This document shows positions 11,400 through 24,237 of a stretch of 64,000 nt of DNA, piece after piece. The notes under the pieces were generated by a model. It did not search any database. It saw only the letters and a program-made list of their open reading frames with translations, and was not told the DNA's origin. Each line of letters starts with the position of its first letter. The first letter of the stretch is position 1. The stretch is taken from contig CANTUV010000055.1 of NCBI GenBank assembly GCA_947685225.1, forward strand, positions 8,319,501 to 8,383,500, given 5' to 3'. Origin of the DNA: Garcia nutans (taxonomy: Eukaryota; Streptophyta; Magnoliopsida; Malpighiales; Euphorbiaceae). A program made the translations under genes and the position numbers.

Positions 11400-13849
11400 T
11401 ACATATACATATATATATATATATATATCTATATATATCTATATAAAACAGTTGATTCAGAAATATATGGGTGGTTTGTTTTTTCTCTTTCTTAATTTTA
11501 CTTTATTTAAAATTTGACTTTACTTAATTTTACTTTTCAATATTGTACTTATTATTATTTTTCTTTAATATTAGATGTACTTGGAAGAAAAGAAAATTGA
11601 TGCTGAGTCTTTTGTGCAAAGATTATATTATATTTCGACGTGCATCGTTATATTTATTTAAGAATAATTCAAGCTTGAAACTTTATAAATTTGAGTTTTT
11701 ATTATTATGGTCTTTTTTTTTAATAATTGTATCTCATGTATATATAATAGTAATTTAAGAATTTAATATTTGTTAGTTTTTTTTATGTTTATGTTATTAA
11801 TATTTTGATATTAATTGAGCAATTATTATCATACAAGTTTAAAACAAAATACTTAGGATTATCTTGATTGGAGCTATCAATTAAAAAACGAAGAAATTAA
11901 TTCAGTCAGATATGTAAGTGACCAATTCAATAATTGATTCCCACCTTTTCCTTAACCTTTGTTTGATTTGAGGAAATGGAAAAGGAGAGAATAAAATTCC
12001 TATTATATATATATATATATATATAAAATCTAAAAAGCTATTAATTTATTTTTTTTATGAATTTAGAATAATGAAAATAGAATAATAAAAATATTTTTTT
12101 TTATAAATTGTACTCTCTTTTATATTTTTCTTAAATAATCAAATAAGAAAAATTATAAATTCTTTTCTTTTTATTTCTTTTATTTTTTTATTGCTCAATA
12201 ACCAAACAAAGACTATAAAAGAAAAGACAGATTGATTTCCACCTCTTAACATGTATAATTGCAACAATATAAATGTTAATTTTGCATTTTAACTATTGTG
12301 TAAAATCTAATGTTTTATGGTATTCGCGATTTCCATCTTTTTATTGATGACTTACAAAAATTCTAAAGTATTAATTTTAAGAAATTATACTTAACCATAT
12401 ACATATATTTATATCTTTTTTATAAATGTCAATGAAATTGTATTTCAAAAATTATATTAACACTTATGAAACATGAACATGGAGCACAAACATAATATGA
12501 TATATATATATATATATATATATTGATACGGTAATTTTTAAAAAGTAAGAATACGATGTGGTGTGATACGTTTATATATATATATATACACATATATATA
12601 TTTTTTAAATTATAAAAATATAATTAGAGATAAACAAATACTCAAAATAAATATATATTAATTTATTTATATATCAATTAATATATCAATATAATTATAC
12701 ACACAGATGCGTACATACATACATATTAATTCATTTATATATTAACTAATATATCAATATAATTACACACACATACATATGTAACGCCTCTGAATTTATA
12801 GTATCTAATCACTTTATTCTCCGAACTTTTATTTAATCTCTTTATTTTCTATATTTATCTATTTTTTTACTAATAAATATTTATATTAATGAATATTAGT
12901 CACTTTAATTTTTATATCAATATATTTTATATCAAACATATACATTAATAACTCGATGTGACTCAGCATGACTCGATAAATTTATATTTATAAATTAAAA
13001 AATATGATCTTAGAGGATTATATGATTAAATAAAAAGTTGAAGAGATTATATATATATTTAGGCTATACACACACAAAAGTATATATGTATGTTTTAAGT
13101 TATAAAAAAATAATAAGAGATAAACATATACTTAAAACAAATATATATTAGTTCATTTATATATAAATATAATTATACAAATAAATTTTTTTATAATAAA
13201 AAGATAAATTTTGTAATTAAGATTAATTATAACTAATTTATCAATACCATATAAATAAAATTTTATATCAAAATATATATTAAAATATTCTAAAGTGTCC
13301 TAAAATATATCCATACCTTATTTTATGTATGGTCTATCTATGTTCTTTTTATGTCTAAAAAAATAAAAAAATAAAAAAATCAAATGGAGCTGTATTCGAC
13401 ATGCGTCAGGTATATGCCATACATTTATCCGTATCATAGAAGTGTTTGAAGTGTTAGACACCAACACTTCTCTTTGTTTGAAGTGTCATTACTTCATAAA
13501 ATAACACTAATAATTTTTTATTATTTACTATTTTTAAGAGCCATAAGTAAAGAGTTAAAAATTAACTTTATTAATAATATTTTTGTTTACGAATGGCATA
13601 GTCAAGATATAACATAAGCAATTAGCTACAAGAAAATATTTCAAAATATAATTATTTGTTAACTAATTAGATTTTGGAATTCATGGTTGTGATTCCTAAT
13701 GCTGTGTTTTGGAGCGTTTCCATTGTAGTTTTTCATAAGTTGGTATCATATGATTCATACGTAAGCTATGTGTGGAAGTATTTCCACCCTATTTTTATAA
13801 TTCATTAAAATTTTCTCATGTTGTAAGAATGACAATTTTTTTTTGACAA
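11400..13849. other. AT-rich spacer with microsatellites and diverged duplications
   Basis: No gene is seen. TA runs lie near 11405-11430, 12002-12024, 12499-12523 and 12572-12590. The sequence near 12600-12700 (AGAGATAAACAAATACT and following) recurs diverged at 13120-13190, so the region holds at least one old duplication. A segment at 12960-13070 resembles the DNA flanking the retrotransposon at 37979-53926 (TATGACTCAGC-like start, later ATATATATTTRGGC). Confidence 0.5.
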
Positions 13850-14650
13850 TTTTGACTATATATATATTACACATAGATATATATTGATATATATTTATTT
13901 ATATTGATATATATTAATACATGCCGATATATGTTATATATAAAATATTATTTTTGAAATTACATATTTCGTGTGTTTTGAATGTTTACATCCATCGTAT
14001 TTTTTAAAAAAATCTTTTGTCAAAAAGTAATATAATTTAAAATTAATTAATATAAATTAACATAAATTAATTAACAAATATTAAATAAAATATATAAAAG
14101 TGTGTATAAAATATAATTTAAAACTAATTAACATAAATTAATAGAAAATATGACATAAATTAATTAAAAAATAATGCAAAATAAAATATTTAAAATACTA
14201 AAAATAATTAATATTATTTTTTTATATATTAAAATATTTTTAAATAATTTTTATAGTATATGTTAAAATTATTTTAAAAAATATAAATTAAATAAAATAT
14301 ATTAATATAAATAAAAATTTAAAATTTTATTTTTAAAATAAGAGTATATATGGATATATATAAATATTTATTATATATAAATAGATATTTAATATAAATA
14401 TTTTAAATTTAATATTTTAAATTTTATTTCGAAACAAAAAATGAAAAAAAAAATAGCCTCTGCTATATATATATTACATAGCTTGCGCATATTTTAAAAA
14501 AATCAAATAGTGGCCCAACCGTATTCATAGGCAACACATATTTTTTTAACGTATTTTTATAAAAAAAATATAAATATAATATTTTTAAAAATTAAAAAAA
14601 TGGTAGTATTTTTTAAAACAAAATTTCTTTTTAGAGTAATTTTATAAATG
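13850..14650 (-). repeat. dispersed repeat, copy 2 (inverted relative to 6005-6720)
   Basis: On the minus strand this segment repeats the order of landmarks of copy 1. The lower end (13850-13960) carries the same GATATATATT/CATATA blocks found beyond copy 1. The two copies are about 7 kb apart in opposite orientation. Confidence 0.55.
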
Positions 14651-15640
14651 TTCTTTGATTTATCTATGAAATGATTCATGATTATTTAATTCAATTAAAT
14701 TTATCTTTTTAATTATTTTTTATTATCTTTGTACTTAACGTTAATATTTATTTGACCAATAAATATTTAATTCGAGATGTTATATAATGAAAAAAGAGTA
14801 AAAATGTAATATTAGTTTAAAAAATAATAATATTAAGTAATTTTTACTTAAAAATAAAAAAAAATAATTAAGAGATTACATAAAAGATTCTTATAAAACT
14901 TATTAAATTGATTTAATTACTCATTATCACGAAAGTAGATAAATGTATTAAGTTTAATATTAGTCGTAATCTTTAAAAAAATTAAAACTTAATTTTGGAA
15001 AATCCAATAAATAGTTGAATGAAAAACAAAATTGAATCAAAACTTTAAAAAATATAGTCTAACCCTAAACTTTTAAAATATAAGAATTTAATAAAATTTA
15101 AATTTAATTTAAATTAGATTAGTTAATTTTAGAATAAATTCTATTTTCTAAATAATAAATAATTTAATTATTTAGTACTTAAAATACTCTTTCCTCGTGA
15201 CATAATTCTCAACTCACTACTCTATTACTTAATTGCAATATTATGCACTTGCAATTAGTCCAGATATGGAGCAACATTACACAATCAAAATGTCTAATAT
15301 AAAGAGAGCATCGACAATAAGCTAAGTTCAAGGCTAAGTTAGGCTTAGAGGAGAAAATAAAGTGTGATTGAGAGAAAACAACAGCTTTCAGATGAATCCG
15401 TTTAATCCACCGGGTGGATTAACCGCAAATTCATAGCCAATTTGGTTTAAGTCCATACAAAACCTAGTTTTAAATGGTTCAACCGATGAATATGGTTAGA
15501 GAACCAACATTAAACCCATGTTTGAACTTGAGACTTGTTTCAGGACAATCCATCCATAATACTCTGAATGTTTCTATATTCAGAAACTAAAACTAACCTT
15601 CTATTGGACTGGGATTTAGAAACACCAACATTCTATGCTC
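14650..15640. other. AT-rich spacer downstream of the prolyl hydroxylase gene
   Basis: No gene is seen. Short AT-rich sequence runs to about 15240. After that the composition becomes more balanced, as in a transcribed 3' flank. A fold-back is visible near 15398-15425 (GTTTAATCCACC / GGTGGATTAAC). Confidence 0.45.
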
Positions 15641-15646
15641 ATCTAA

Positions 15647-15652
15647 TTTATT
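15647..15652 (-). terminator. possible poly(A) signal of the prolyl hydroxylase gene
   Basis: TTTATT on the plus strand reads AATAAA on the minus strand, about 115 bp beyond the stop codon at 15768. It is the nearest canonical signal downstream. Confidence 0.35.
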
Positions 15653-15767
15653 AAAAATCAGTACTAAGTCACATTCCCTAATCCTTTGTATTCAGGTATT
15701 ATTTCAGGCAATCTCTAAGAAGGAACGGCCTTTTTCATATTCCTAAGATAAGGGCAAACTACAGAAG

Positions 15768-15875
15768 TCAAGACGTACTTCCTTGCCTCATCCATTTTGT
15801 AGCAGACCACTTTTCGCCTGCTAGAACCTCACATCCTCCATGTAAGCTGTTAGGATCTGACTGTCCATCTAGTCC
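15768..15875 (-). other. P4H1: prolyl hydroxylase exon 12, distal iron ligand and 2-oxoglutarate site
   Basis: The last exon encodes residues 253-287 and the stop. It holds H264 in SLHGGC and K274 in GEKWSATKW, ten residues apart as in the structurally known algal P4H. The protein ends WMRQGSTS. Confidence 0.88.
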
Positions 15876-18800
15876 CTGAATGAACCAAGACAAACAATTT
15901 AAAATCAGATAGGCTCCGACTAAACAATTTCTAACCTACAAGGCCAACCATCACGGTGATTTCTATCAGAACTATGGTTTATTTATTAATTTTTGAACAG
16001 TTATGATTCCATAATTGAGTAAACAAATTCAAAGAGAAACCACCATTATAGGATTGTATTTGTTATAAGCTTTCCATAAAGCAGTTCTTTTCAGGCGCCA
16101 TGATTCCTTTCACATGAGAATAAAGAAAAGGTTAGAAAACAAACCATGCTCCAGAAAAGCACTGCATCTCCTTTAACTGGTTTCACAGACAACCCTTTGA
16201 CAACCTTCCCACCACAGCTGCAGTCACCTGAACCAGCCTGCAGTACTCCAGATTAAAAATACAAAATTTTCCATGGCTGTCACCAGGGAAAGATGAGCAG
16301 ATAACAGTGTGTTCAACAACTAAGCATAAGAATTTGTGTCAAGAATAAGTCTTAAAAAGTGAGACTGCAGTTAAGTACAAGAATTTATCCCATCATAATC
16401 ATCAATCATGAAATCATGAACAAAACTTCTTTTATTGTATTTATAGTAGCAGGAGTAACGCCATTTTGGATGAAATCACCAGAAGTGATTGTGTAACCAC
16501 AAATGCTTACCCATTGCACAAATTTGCAGGCTGCATTATGGTCAAAGGAAAATATCTAGAACAAAAAATCATACAGGCACAGACCCTACCAGATAGCAAA
16601 GGTTACAGCATGGTCATAAGAGGCAAAAGCTCATTAGATGATCATTTCTCCATATGAAATCCCATTGTACAGTTAATTGCATTTGCTTCCTCATATGATT
16701 AGCTATACTCCAAAAAATAGTAGGCTTGAAAACTTAGCCTGTACAAACAATGAATGTACATGCAATAAATGTCCCTAGACCAATATTCCCCTCTTTCCAA
16801 ATGGTTGGGGGAGGGTCATATATTGCACACAACTTCCTCCAGCCTTTTTGCAGATTTGTTTTCACACCTACAACCTCCCAGTCGGAAAGAAGCAACCTAT
16901 GCACCAAACCTTGCTCTCAAACAATGAATTCCCACAAAATGGTTCGAACATAGCCCAAAAGAGTTTAGTCTCACTTGAGCTCCTGTGTCCATTCAATATG
17001 GAAATACTGAAACACCTCCCTGGATTGAGGTACAGGTTCCATCATTGAAGCAAGTGGCAACTTCGAACTAAGGGCAGCTTTCTTATGTAATTATTTATTG
17101 TGCTTTACAAATATGTATTTAACTTACCTAGATTTTCTTTATTTATTAGACTCAATGAATAGAATACATTAATGAATGTAAATTAAATCTTAACTGACTG
17201 TGGATTTAAAATACCATTTAAGCCTAATTCCAAAACAGTACTACACGGATCCTTCTTCTACTCCAGTCAGTTTTGAGTTATTTCTTTAGAAAAGTTTAGG
17301 CTTTATAGATCTTTTCTCATCAGTTTTTCCATGACATCACTTATCCCTATTCATTTTAGGATAATTTACCTTCCTTACAAAAGCTTCTAGCAGTCTATAA
17401 TACACATGACAAAATCACAATTGATAAAGCTCCATTGAATTTCACTGATATTTTGTGGTCAATGAGACTGGAAACGTTATGTCACTTCAGGCATCTACTT
17501 TTATCTGATAATCAACATCCACCCTGTTTTTCTCCATCTCTTTAAAACACCACAAAAAGAGGTAATTTAAAATCCACCACAAATTAATTCTCTGCCATGC
17601 TTGTGAATCAAACGAGTAGTGAATCCAATCAACTAAAGGGAAAATTTTTTATTTGTCTTTAGGCGTGAATGGATTTGAACTTCATAGATGTTTCAGACTT
17701 TGATACCAAATTCATTACATCAATCTTAGCTTGTTCAAGTACAAATTTGAAACACCCACTAAAGAAGTGTAACATCAGATCTAGCATGCAAGTTCCTTTC
17801 TCCTTCACAAGTCAAAAACATAATTTGAAATAAAATCTCAAATAAATTATTGGATTTCAAATTCTACCATTCAAATTCACCCTTAAATATCATCTCAATA
17901 CATCTATTTGAATCCTTCCCCCCAAAAAAGATTTTAAAGTTGGATGAAGTCCAATATCTCACCTCAGACCTTTTTATCCATGCACATAACTATTTCCATG
18001 AAATACAAACCTCCTTCCCCCACCCAATACACAAGCACATACCAAGTTGCTTTGGCTTTTGAACTCATTGAAAGAAAAAACACAAACCAGAAACCAGTGC
18101 CAGAAAACTGATATTATCAAATGAAGAACAAGTTCTTTTTTTTTTTTTTTGAGGAAAAATGAAGACAAGTTTAATCACAAGTGAAGCTAGCTACCATCTG
18201 CCATACAAAGGTATAGAATAAAACAAAATAAAACATCAAATCTTAAACAATAATTACCATCGGAAAATATGTTTCTCCCCCCTCAACATCGTCACTCAAG
18301 TACATCAGTATGGTTGCTACACGCTGACCACCTCGCTTCAAGTTAAACTATAAAGGGAAAAGAAAGAGAAAAGGAGAGAGAGAGAGAGAGAGAGAGGAGG
18401 GGGGGGGGGGGGGGGGGGGGGGAATACGAAATTTCATATCAGAAGATTGTTGAAATTTAGAATAGACAGTGCTAAATATAGTAGAAGGCTATCATAATTC
18501 AAAAAAGGGAAGGTTAAATGACTCACTGTATCAGAAAAGTAGTCATGATGGGGCTTGTAAAACTGATTCTTTTCATACCTGTGCTGCAGCAGATGTTAGC
18601 CTGATTGAAATAAATTAATTTTCCTCTTTTTTGCTTTGCTGGTAAATAAGTTAGATACCCACCTTAAGACTTGGATGAGCTCCCCATTTTCTATTGGGAC
18701 TTGAGAATAGACAGATATCCTTTTTTCAATTGCCTGTTAGGCAAGAAAGAAAAAAATCTTAAGCAATAGCAAGCAAATCCACTACAGCAACTAGCTAGTT

Positions 18801-21800
18801 GTAACTGACTAAAGTGAGTTTGAACTCAATCAGGAAAATCCGAGGTAAATACAAGTGAATTATGAAAGCAATGATGAGAATATATACTATTACACCCTTG
18901 GGATATGCCTTAAAAAGCACTTTAGTACCTACCTCTTAAAAATAGTACTTTTAGGCCCTAACATTTGTTAATAAACAACACTTTAATCCTTGTGTATAAA
19001 ACTAATTTTTTACTAAACTTTAGTCCTCGACATTTTAATTTATATAGCACTTTCATCCTTAAAATTTGAAAATATAAATTATTCAAATCCTTTAAAAAGA
19101 TTTTACATTGAAATATTTTAGTATAAAATACTTTAATTTCTCAAAATCTTACACTTTTTATTTAAGTTAAATGAATTAATATATGATAAAATACTTCAAA
19201 TCTCTCAAAATTTTACATTTTACATTTTTCATTTGAATTTACTTAGGGACTAAAAATGCATTTCAAATGGTAGAGACTAAAGTGCTAATAAAACAAGCCT
19301 CAGAGCCGTTCAGTAATTTACTCAAACTTCTATAGCCAACTAGTCATTGATCATTAGGAACATAGATACAGTTCCCTCGTAGATGAAAGTATTACTAGGC
19401 CCACTTTACCTATTGGGCGGAGAGGACAAACCTTAAGGAACTTGTTTCTAAAAGCATTTTGCCCAGGCAAGTAGAAAGAATGTGACTACATTCATCTAGA
19501 AGATTGACATTCCTTGGCTGAGAGGTAACTATAAAATCCTGATAGCCTGACTTCCATGTTCTAAATAGTTACAAACATGCCGTCATGAACAAACAAAAAT
19601 AATTTGATGCATAAAAAAATCATCGATACTCTCTTGCCATCTCTAAATTTGGTGCCCTTTAAGAGGAAAGAAGCAGCTGTCCTCAGCTTTATTGGTCACA
19701 TGTATTTCTATCACAAGGTCACCATACGAGAAAATATGCACATCATTGAGGCCACAATATCTTAGCTTTTTGCAACATGTATTTGAAGGATTTCAGCATG
19801 TCTTAGATTAGTGAGTTTAGGCACCTTGAAAATCAGAAGTAAAAGATTATGAGAGGGCTGTGGTTGAGAAAACTAGTTGTAAAGTTTCATATAAGCACAA
19901 AACTAGGAAGCAAGCAATAGAAACAAGATAGATAAGTCTAGTACCAACCCAAGGAGCTAGAAAACAGGTGAAAGCTGAAATGGAAAAAAAAAGGTTCTCA
20001 GTGCACAAGGCCCCCAAATATCATTGGCTCTAAGAGGATACATTTATGCAACCTTCTGCTGCATTCAGGGGGAAACAAAGCTTCCCCTCGCTTTGAAAGC
20101 AGCGATATAAACACAAGAATGAAAACAAGCAAATAATATATAAGCCTAGCATCGCATCTTGGATATCATAGACCCAAAAGAGGATTCATCAGAGCCAAAG
20201 AATAATGGCACCTCATGCCAGAAAAAAAAAATTCAAAGTCAAATATTTTTTAATCCAACTTCATTACTCCAGGTGTTTCTGGTCCCATACATTAAGTGGG
20301 TACAAGGAGGTCATCTGATTGGTAACTAATTGGTTGAGACGTGCTAACTACTTGATTGAGATGTGCCTCCAAGTTGCAGACTGAGCTACATTTAGGAAGT
20401 TAAGAGGACAATATTCCAGTCTTAAAATTGAAAGAAGATTAAAGAAGAATGCTGATTTAACTTGCTCGAAGCAATTGAATGAGCAGCTTGCAATACAATT
20501 CAAGAACAAAATGCAAAAGAATCACTAAATAAAACCTCAACATAAGAATATCTGATCTAACCTAATCAAGCTGCTAATTAGGCATTATGTTAGTTTCACT
20601 TCATGTTCACAAACTTCTGAAAGTTCCATGATCCTCATTAAATGCTTTCATACAAACATTTTAACAATGCATGAGCAGCCCTACTATAGTATTCAGTACA
20701 ATAGGCATGCATCTTGAACAAAATTAAAGACATTCTGAATCTTCAAGAGTAGCGCAGACATGAATGAAGATTGATAATCTATTCACAGACGACAATGAGA
20801 AGCAGGCACAAAAATGAACTTACCTTTACCATTGGATATTTTCTCTCTTCATGACTCAGAAACATGCCAGAGCTTGTCCTTACATTACTCTTTATTCCCT
20901 GTAAACAGAGATGCAGCAGATTTATTATCATTTACATATACATTGCTGAAAGAAAAAGAATCTTAACAAGAAAACACTTGTTCACATAAAAAAACACATT
21001 TCCATTAAACAAGCTTCATTATTCAAGTTTCGGTTTCAAAAATAATTAAACTTTAATGACACAGCAACAATTTTTGTGTTGATAGCAGGCTTTATCTGCT
21101 TTATGAAATAAAAATAACACGTCCCATCAGTATTGGATTTCCCTTGTTATGAGAAATAATTTTAGCTTCAATTCCTTCACCCTCCACTCACTTAATTCTT
21201 AGCTCTGGCTGAAGTCCTGGTCCTCTTGTATGCTAATCCCACTCATCATTTCCAAATTATTCAGTTTTCCTTAGGATCAGCAGCTAATCTATGACAGCTT
21301 CATTTTTTTCCTTAAACCTTTTCTTCAATCTTTTCATCTCTACTATCTTCTCATTTAAGCAAACTTTACATATTTCCCATGTGCTCAGGTCAGTTCCCTT
21401 TTTTAATGCATTTAAATTTAGTTTATCGGATGATAAAAAAATTAAAATGAAAATTGTATATTTGGTATGAGTGAAACGAGAAAGACATTCTATCCAGATC
21501 TTTTTATATTCATTTTCAGTAGTATGTCCTTCTATATGAAGCAAATACAGGGACAAATATTATTCAATTCATTATCAAGCACAAAATGGCTCAATTCAGG
21601 GCCAAGAGAAACCAAGCAGTGAACTAGAAATAGAAAACCTAGAAGCAGTTAATTAACTAATATCTGAAAAAGCCCAAAAAAAATCGCAAAATATGCATGA
21701 GCAAAAATAAGAACAAACAAATTATTTGGTTCACTTTTAGGTCTATCAGGCTTCAGAACTAGTATATGAGGCACAGATGCAGTGATTGTATGCCATTTTC

Positions 21801-24205
21801 ACCACAAAAAAAAGAGCGTAGTATAAGACCAATTCCCAAAAAAATAATGTAAAGATATGCATAGAAGCATTCATATCCACCGATAATTCAATTTCATCAT
21901 TTAATAATTCAGTCAGAGGACGCATTCCTTTTCATGCATTTACCCATCAAAACTTCATAAATAATAATTTACTCGGGCAATCAAAATGGGGAAAAAGAGA
22001 ATATTTTTGTCCTTGTGATACAGAAGCTTTATAATGTTCTCATACTAAATTCCTAATATCTAGTACAATCTACATAGTTTGCATACTGTTGGGAAAAAAT
22101 GCTAGAGTCCGAAGGTGAGTGGCTGAACAACATACTGTAGAAACAATCTTCCAGACCATAACTAATAAGCTTATGATGATAAATTGAATATATGAAATAC
22201 TTTAAACATTGAACAAGTTTGTAAAGAATATTAAAACTCCAAAAATCATCAATTAGGGTTCTTTAAAATCAATTATAACAGAAGAAAAAAAGTAAAGCAA
22301 ATAAAAGAACAACCCTCAAGTTAAGGCAATCAACATGCATGCGGTGATAGAAACATAATCAACAGAAAATGGTAAGCCATCAAATGGTAGACCAACAGAA
22401 TATCTATAAGACATACCTTCCCTGTTTTTGTATCTACCACGGTGGAAATTTGAAGTTGAGGCAGAGCAATGGCTCTGAGATAGTCACATTCCTGAAATGG
22501 CCAAAAATGAATTCAGAATGTATTTTCCTGCCACGTCTGCAAAACGGTATAAAGAAACCTCCACATTTCCATCGAAAGTTAAGCAAGATCGACATTGTAT
22601 CCAAATTACTGCTGCAATTACCAAATACTGCCTAGACCATTTATCAGAGAAATTATCCAAATGGAGTACATTTTTTTAACCATCATAGTAACTAGACCTT
22701 AAATTTGGAGGGTAAAATAAAAGGGTGAAAAGATCCATATGCAACTTAACTTGCAAAGGAAATTTCAATAAATGCTGCACAGGGAGTAATTAAAAGAAAT
22801 TGTCATAAAAATCTATTTTATAGAATTTTTAAATTAGATAATATCTTTCAGCAATTTTATTCACACATAATTACTATTTTAAGTCATTCTTATTATTTAC
22901 AGAGCAAGTTCTTTTTATATACTCGTTACCATAGCAGCCTTGTAGTTTTTAAGTATTATTGACTTGATCAAGAATCGCACTTCCAGTGGAAGTATTTAAG
23001 TTAAACAGGTGACTCAAACTCAACAGAAAGAAGGAAAAAAGAAGAAAAAGAAGAATGCTGCAGAAGAAATTTCCTTAAAGAATCCGATGCAACAAACTCA
23101 AGAAGTTGTTTCAAAAAAAAAAAACTCAAGAAGTTAATGACAAGCTCAAGTTATTGAACAAAAAAAAACCATCAGTTATGCTATTCTGAGTCATGAGATA
23201 CAACTCAACATAGGTGTGATGCCATGGGGCCTTGGATATGATTCTTGAAAATAAGAAGCCTACACTATTTTCTGTTATTTTACTATTCATGTTACTATTC
23301 ATAGAGCTTAATTTCTTCACAAATAGCCATATAATTCTTTGTGCTTGCTTTGCTTCTCAAGCCCATTATTTACAAACACCAGCCTCCCACCTAAACTTTC
23401 TACAGATCCTATCCTTCAAATAAACCTAAAATTCACCCTTCATAGCCAACCCTCCAATCAGTCCTGCGACAAAGCCAAGGAAGACAGCTATCACAACCAT
23501 AACATCGATTATGAAATACTATGTTGCAAAGGCCAAAGACCAGTAGATTCAGGGCAACTGACGGTAAGGAACTGCTATGTCCCCTGGCTACAGACCAATT
23601 TCCAAGCAATAGTTTAATATCAAAAGAGGCAAACAAACAAAACAACAGAAAAGAAATTCCGGTCAGGGAAGGAAAATGCCATGGGATCAACATAATCCAA
23701 GACAGCTAAATGGCTCCGTACTTATGACAATCAGGTGATACTATGCTAATTGACAGCACTTGGCAGAAAACATAGCCTCACTTTGAGATAACATAAATGG
23801 AGAAAGAGCTAAAAATTAACCCTCAACGTTAGAAATCCAATAATTCATCAGGTCCATCAAGTGTAGGGACCACAATATCAAAACTTCACCATCCTTCAAA
23901 CAAGAGAAAGCTGGAATTTTTCTTTTATTTGGCGAGGCTGAAAAGTTATTCATGACTATTTTAAGCTGTCATAAATTAACATCCCAATCACTAAAACTGT
24001 TGAATTTTTTTTTCTTTGCAACATAAATTTATTAAACAAATATAAAATAAATTTTCCATGCACTTAACATTTTTATTTACCAGTAATGTTAAATATAAAA
24101 CATTATATAAAGTCTCATTATCATGATTGCCAATTAATAATAATCAAGCATTTAAAAACTGAGACCCCAAAATTTTGTTACATTGATATTATGATTGTAG
24201 AACCT

Positions 24206-24237
<32 letters not shown>

